Shown: piece after piece, positions 61,153-64,000 of the stretch
Layout: every line of letters begins with the position of its first letter
Position numbering within the stretch: the stretch's first letter is position 1
Assembly (NCBI GenBank): GCA_947165685.1
Contig: CAMVBK010000013.1
Span: 3,703 to 67,702, forward strand
Reading direction: 5' to 3'
From: F23-D06 sp947165685
GTDB taxonomy: Bacteria; Bacteroidota; Bacteroidia; Bacteroidales; WCHB1-69
Length of the DNA stretch: 64,000 nt
Position numbers and translations under genes: made by a program
Notes under the pieces: generated by a model
Told to the model about the DNA's origin: nothing
Databases searched by the model: none
Seen by the model: the letters and a program-made list of their open reading frames with translations, nothing else

Positions 61153-62394
61153 ATGAAAAGAATAACGATAGCACTAACTGTCATCGCAGCCATACTCACC
61201 GGCTGCAACCTGGAGCCCGACGTGGCCCCCATGCCCACCTTCCTCGGAGAGGCCAACACCACCATCGCCGAGCTGCTCGCCTTGCACGAGATCGGTTCCG
61301 AGGACTCCTTCGACTCGGTGCCCGCCGGCATCGTCATCTGCGGCATCGTCACCACCAGCGACGAGTGGGGCAACAACTACAAGTACATCAACATCGAGGA
61401 CTCCACCGGCGCCATCCAAATCAAGATTGACAACAAGGCCCTCTACCACAAGTACCGGGTCGGACAGCGCCTCTTCGTGAAATGCGACGGCCTGGTGTTA
61501 GGCGACTACCGGAAACTGCCGCAGCTCGGTCTCTGGGCCAACGGCTCCATGCAGGCCATCCCATCGTTCAAGACCTACCTTTACCTCTTCCCCGACGGTG
61601 CGCCCGTGGATGTGAAACCCGCCATCACGATGAGCAGCATCCCGGCGGCCAACGACATCCCCGCCTCCTGGTACAACCGTTTGGTGCGCATCGAGGGTGC
61701 CTCCTTTGTGGAGGGCGGCATGGCCACCTTCTCGGAACCCGGTGCCGCCACCAGCCACGACCTCAAGCTGGCCGACGGGTCCACCATCACCCTGCGCACC
61801 AGCAACTACGCCACCTTCGCCGGCGAAACGCTGCCCGCAGGCACAGGCAGCATCACCGGCATCCTCACCCGTTACAACAACTACGTGCAGCTCGTCATCA
61901 GCAGCCTCGCAGACCTCGAGAACTTCACCCTGCCGCAACAACGGCAAACCATCTTCTCGGTCAACTACGCCAACGCCTTCAATGAGGGCTGGACGCAGAG
62001 CGGTGCCGGCAACCCGTGGCAGACCCTGGTCAACAGCAACTTCAGCGGCTTCTTCGTCAACGCAGGCGAAGGACAAGAGCGTTGGCTCGTCTCCCCCGCC
62101 ATCGACCTGAGCGGTGCCGACAGCCCCGCACTGAGCTTCAGCCACCGGGCCCCGCAGGGCTTCACCCCCAACACGATGCAGTGCTTCTACACCACCCAGT
62201 ACACCGGCGACGCAAGCACCACCCAGTGGATTCCGTTCGACAATCTCGCCAACGCAAACGCGACGACCACCAGCACATTCGGCACCGAGCTGCCTGCCGA
62301 TGCCCAAACCTCCGGCTTCCGCATCGCCTTCAAGCACTCCGACAGCCAGTCCGCCTGGTTCCTCTCCGACATCAAGATCACCGCCTTGCAATGA
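61153..62394 (+). CDS. DUF5689 lipoprotein with choice-of-anchor J-like domain
   Basis: This 413-aa protein begins with a lipoprotein signal whose lipobox is LTGC (Cys at about residue 17). Residues ~25-260 match the Bacteroidota DUF5689 region (FLGEANTTIAELLALHE, then ICGIVTTSDEWGNNYKYINI and GAIQIKIDN), an OB-like fold. The C-terminal ~140 residues (from FSVNYANAFNEGWTQSG, through WLVSPAIDLSGADSPALSF) are a jelly-roll of the choice-of-anchor J type. DUF5689 proteins are typically encoded next to TonB-dependent receptors, as here. It is probably surface-exposed. The substrate is unknown. Confidence 0.87.
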   Translation: MKRITIALTVIAAILTGCNLEPDVAPMPTFLGEANTTIAELLALHEIGSEDSFDSVPAGIVICGIVTTSDEWGNNYKYINIEDSTGAIQIKIDNKALYHKYRVGQRLFVKCDGLVLGDYRKLPQLGLWANGSMQAIPSFKTYLYLFPDGAPVDVKPAITMSSIPAANDIPASWYNRLVRIEGASFVEGGMATFSEPGAATSHDLKLADGSTITLRTSNYATFAGETLPAGTGSITGILTRYNNYVQLVISSLADLENFTLPQQRQTIFSVNYANAFNEGWTQSGAGNPWQTLVNSNFSGFFVNAGEGQERWLVSPAIDLSGADSPALSFSHRAPQGFTPNTMQCFYTTQYTGDASTTQWIPFDNLANANATTTSTFGTELPADAQTSGFRIAFKHSDSQSAWFLSDIKITALQ

Positions 62395-62547
62395 CTTTTC
62401 CCGAACGGCCTCCCTACGGCAGACACCGGCATTCCGCTGAAAACCAAGAACGATGGTTTCCGGAAGACTATGCCGAACAACTTTAAGACGCGCGAAACAC
62501 CCTTCAAAAAAAATTCCGCTCCCCACTCGACCATACCGAAAAAAATG

Positions 62548-62555
62548 TATTTTTG
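62548..62555 (+). promoter_or_regulatory. Predicted promoter of tRNA-Ser
   Basis: TATTTTTG matches TAnnTTTG, 17 bases before the mature tRNA 5' end. Confidence 0.6.
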
Positions 62556-62572
62556 CACGCTCTTTTGAGAAA

Positions 62573-62661
62573 GGAAAGTTGGCCGAGCGGCTGAAGGCAG
62601 CGGTTTCGAAAACCGCCAGGGTGTAAAAGCTCTCACAGGTTCGAATCCTGTACTTTCCGCA
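62573..62661 (+). tRNA. tRNA-Ser (anticodon CGA)
   Basis: The acceptor stem GGAAAGT pairs with ACTTTCC. The anticodon arm is GCGGT-TTCGAAA-ACCGC, giving anticodon CGA (reads UCG). A long variable arm, typical of serine tRNAs, and a T arm with GGTTCGAATCC are present. The 3' CCA is not fully encoded. It is followed after a few bases by a strong terminator. Confidence 0.97.
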
Positions 62662-62663
62662 AC

Positions 62664-62704
62664 AACCCCGCAACGCGCTGTTTTACAAAACGTTGCGGGG
62701 TTTT
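62664..62704 (+). terminator. Terminator after tRNA-Ser
   Basis: A 12-bp stem AACCCCGCAACG/CGTTGCGGGGTT with a 15-base loop is followed by TTTT. Confidence 0.85.
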
Positions 62705-62890
62705 ATAAAATCACCGCGCCAAAATCGCGCCAAAATCTAAACGTCCTTTTCATTCAGCAAAAAAATGAAAGGATAAAAACAATTTAAGTTTCGCACACTT
62801 AATTCCAAACATTTAGTGAAGTTGTTTTAGATGGCTGTTCAACAGACAACTGTCCTGTCATTCGCGACGCCGACACTCTCGTTCGCACGC

Positions 62891-63360
62891 TGTTTCCGGC
62901 CACGCACACTTTGCCGGGCGGGACAATTCCCCTTCTATTTTAGAAGGGGTGCCGTTAGGCGGGGTAGTAATATGGGCATTCTTATTCCTTTTTTTTCATC
63001 CTCATCATGCTCGTAATGCTCAATAATGTATTTCCTCAAATCCGCAGCACGATGTTCACGTGCTGCAGTACGTCAAAGGCTGTCGTGTGGAAAACATTCG
63101 GGTTTTTGTTAACTTGTTTCCAGAACGTAATCTCGGCTAAACTGCCCGCCCTGCGATTCTTACGGGCATAGTTCGATAACTCCTTGTTTGCAGGGAGATT
63201 ATGGACGTAGTGGTCTTTGATTCAAATATCGTTGATGATGATCATTTTTTTCACAAGGAATTCTGATGTTTAATATTACTACCCCGCCCTACGGGCACCC
63301 CTTCTTAAAAAGAAGGGGAATGGCACTCCGGCCGCAGCGGTCCGCTGTGGCCGGAAACAG
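62891..63360. repeat. Inverted-repeat element (arms about 85 bases)
   Basis: The left arm (62891-62973) and right arm (63271-63360) are imperfect inverted copies. Both contain the palindrome CCCCTTCT..AGAAGGGG next to ACCCCGCC and end in GGCCGGAAAC. They enclose about 300 bases holding a DUF559 gene remnant, giving the shape of a small decayed mobile element downstream of the tRNA gene. The rest of 62705-63781 holds no intact gene. Confidence 0.7.
62985..63245 (-). pseudogene. DUF559 endonuclease-domain gene remnant with internal deletion
   Basis: On the - strand the N-terminal part reads DHYVHNLPANKELSNYARKN, then RRAGSLAEITFWKQVN, matching the start of DUF559 (very-short-patch-repair-like) proteins. 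The catalytic middle is absent. The typical C-terminal piece follows (FDVLQHVNIVLR, then DLRKYIIEHYEHDEDEKK) after a one-base frameshift. There is also an in-frame TGA near the start. It lies between the two arms of an inverted repeat. Confidence 0.6.
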
Positions 63361-63505
63361 TCTTCATACACTTTTTTAACATGCGAAATTTGAATAAAAA
63401 CAACCGTTTCACAAGCATCATTCAAGCAGTTTACAGGAAATTTGTTGTCGAAAAAAAAGATTCCGCCGTTTCCGACCGTCACAGGCGAAGGGGTGCGTCG
63501 CGCAT

Positions 63506-63517
63506 GGGGGGGGGGGG
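63506..63517. repeat. G12 homopolymer tract
   Basis: Twelve consecutive G bases in the mobile-element debris. No credible gene spans it. Confidence 0.8.
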
Positions 63518-63548
63518 CAAGAAAGGAAGCTTTTCCCAAAGACCTTCA

Positions 63549-63662
63549 TGCAAGAGCTATACAAAAGCGATTGTCGCTGTGGTCAGAAAGTTGCTGGTCA
63601 TCGTTTGAACCCAACTGAAAACCGCGGAAGAATACATTCTGAAAAAGACCGTGAGGCTTTTA
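63549..63662 (+). pseudogene. IS110-like transposase C-terminal remnant
   Basis: A reading frame encodes CKSYTKAIVAVVRKLLVIV, then a TGA, then TQLKTAEEYILKKTVRL and TAG. It resembles the C-terminal ends of IS110-family transposases (ARKLLVIVW-like). The internal TGA sits where Trp would fit. The match is from memory of the family and rather short. Confidence 0.4.
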
Positions 63663-63781
63663 GGAAGACATTGTTAGTACGTACGAATGACCGACCGTAA
63701 AGTGGACTCCTGTTCTATTTTGCCAAAAGACCTCATTGCAAAAAACATAGCGTTTTATGCTATTTTTATAATGAAAAATGC

Positions 63782-63789
63782 TATTTTTG
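63782..63789 (+). promoter_or_regulatory. Predicted promoter of the nucleoid-associated protein gene
   Basis: TATTTTTG matches TAnnTTTG, 20 bases before the ATG at 63810. A near copy (GCTATTTTTATAATG) lies just upstream. Confidence 0.5.
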
Positions 63790-63809
63790 CAGGTGTGGAA
63801 AACACCCCT

Positions 63810-64000
63810 ATGAAAGAAGCGACTATCACCTTCATCTCCCTCCATCTCGTCGGCAACAAGTCGGCCGAGGATGGAATGGTTCTGGCGGAATCCGGACTCG
63901 CGCTTTCCGAAAACATGCGCGATCTCCTCGCCGACTACTTCCTCACCCCCTTCTCCTCCGAAGAACTCTTCGAACTCTACCACGACAGCGGCATTGAGTT
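63810..64000 (+). CDS. Nucleoid-associated protein (NdpA/YejK-like), 5' part only
   Basis: The frame runs off the window after 63 residues. It begins MKEATITFISLHLVGNKSAE and continues GLALSENMRDLLADYFLTPF, matching the opening of the nucleoid-associated protein family as found in Bacteroidota (HHVGNK-like start, then LLLKYFLTPF). The family is often around 340 residues, so most of the gene lies beyond the window. It is a DNA-binding protein of poorly known role. Confidence 0.75.
   Translation, partial: MKEATITFISLHLVGNKSAEDGMVLAESGLALSENMRDLLADYFLTPFSSEELFELYHDSGIE

Noticed and set aside
61498..62673. 391-codon - strand frame running through the lipoprotein gene and the tRNA
   Set aside because: It crosses the tRNA gene and is antisense to a supported lipoprotein gene.

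Overview
The window looks like chromosomal DNA of a Bacteroidota bacterium, most likely order Bacteroidales. Evidence read from the sequence: start sites are preceded again and again by the Bacteroidota -7 promoter box TAnnTTTG rather than strong Shine-Dalgarno sites; there are T9SS-type C-terminal sorting domains, FISUMP domains, an UpxY/NusG-like antiterminator heading a capsule locus, a TonB-dependent receptor beside a DUF5689 lipoprotein, a GxxExxY family remnant and a pyruvate,phosphate dikinase. No species name can be given from sequence alone.

Layout. 1-0.75 kb: palindromic hairpins and two small unknown genes. 0.75-5.5 kb: ftsK (-), then an exbB-exbD-tonB operon (+). 5.7-24.7 kb: a largely + strand block of an alpha-2-macroglobulin with a TonB-plug-like insert, folC, a BamA/TamA-type protein, mfd, a riboflavin kinase-GNAT fusion, a leucine-rich-repeat protein, an AAA ATPase/nuclease, argF, and an oxaloacetate/pyruvate carboxyltransferase-like protein whose biotin lysine is replaced. 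24.7-34 kb (-): a coiled-coil PD-(D/E)XK protein, a transposase remnant, and two large secreted proteins (FN3/T9SS and FISUMP repeat), the FISUMP gene being split by one in-frame stop codon.

34.3-49.8 kb is one surface-polysaccharide locus read on the - strand: upxY, ugd, rmlA, a wbpP/tviC-type epimerase, a tviB/wbpA-type dehydrogenase, an embedded hicBA pair, wzx, a wzy-like gene, an acyltransferase, a glycosyltransferase, and a pglC-D-E-F-like set predicted to make and transfer a diacetamido-dideoxy sugar to the lipid carrier. It ends at a strong hairpin terminator. It is punctuated by small non-capsule genes (hicBA, a GxxExxY pseudogene, an opposite-strand four-helix-bundle gene) and by telomere-like TTTAGG-type tandem arrays.

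49.8-64 kb: an orphan histidine kinase, ppdK (-), a decayed mobile-element patch with an IS1595 transposase lacking catalytic residues, a GH3-family protein, a TonB-dependent receptor with a DUF5689 lipoprotein, tRNA-Ser(CGA), about 1.1 kb of mobile-element debris (inverted repeats, DUF559 remnant, IS110-like remnant), and the start of a nucleoid-associated protein gene.

The strongest items for follow-up are the plug insertion in the macroglobulin, the riboflavin kinase-acetyltransferase fusion, the biotin-site Lys-to-Tyr change, the nonsense codon in the FISUMP gene, the intergenic TTTAGG arrays, and three separate gene remnants that keep both ends but have lost the catalytic middle.
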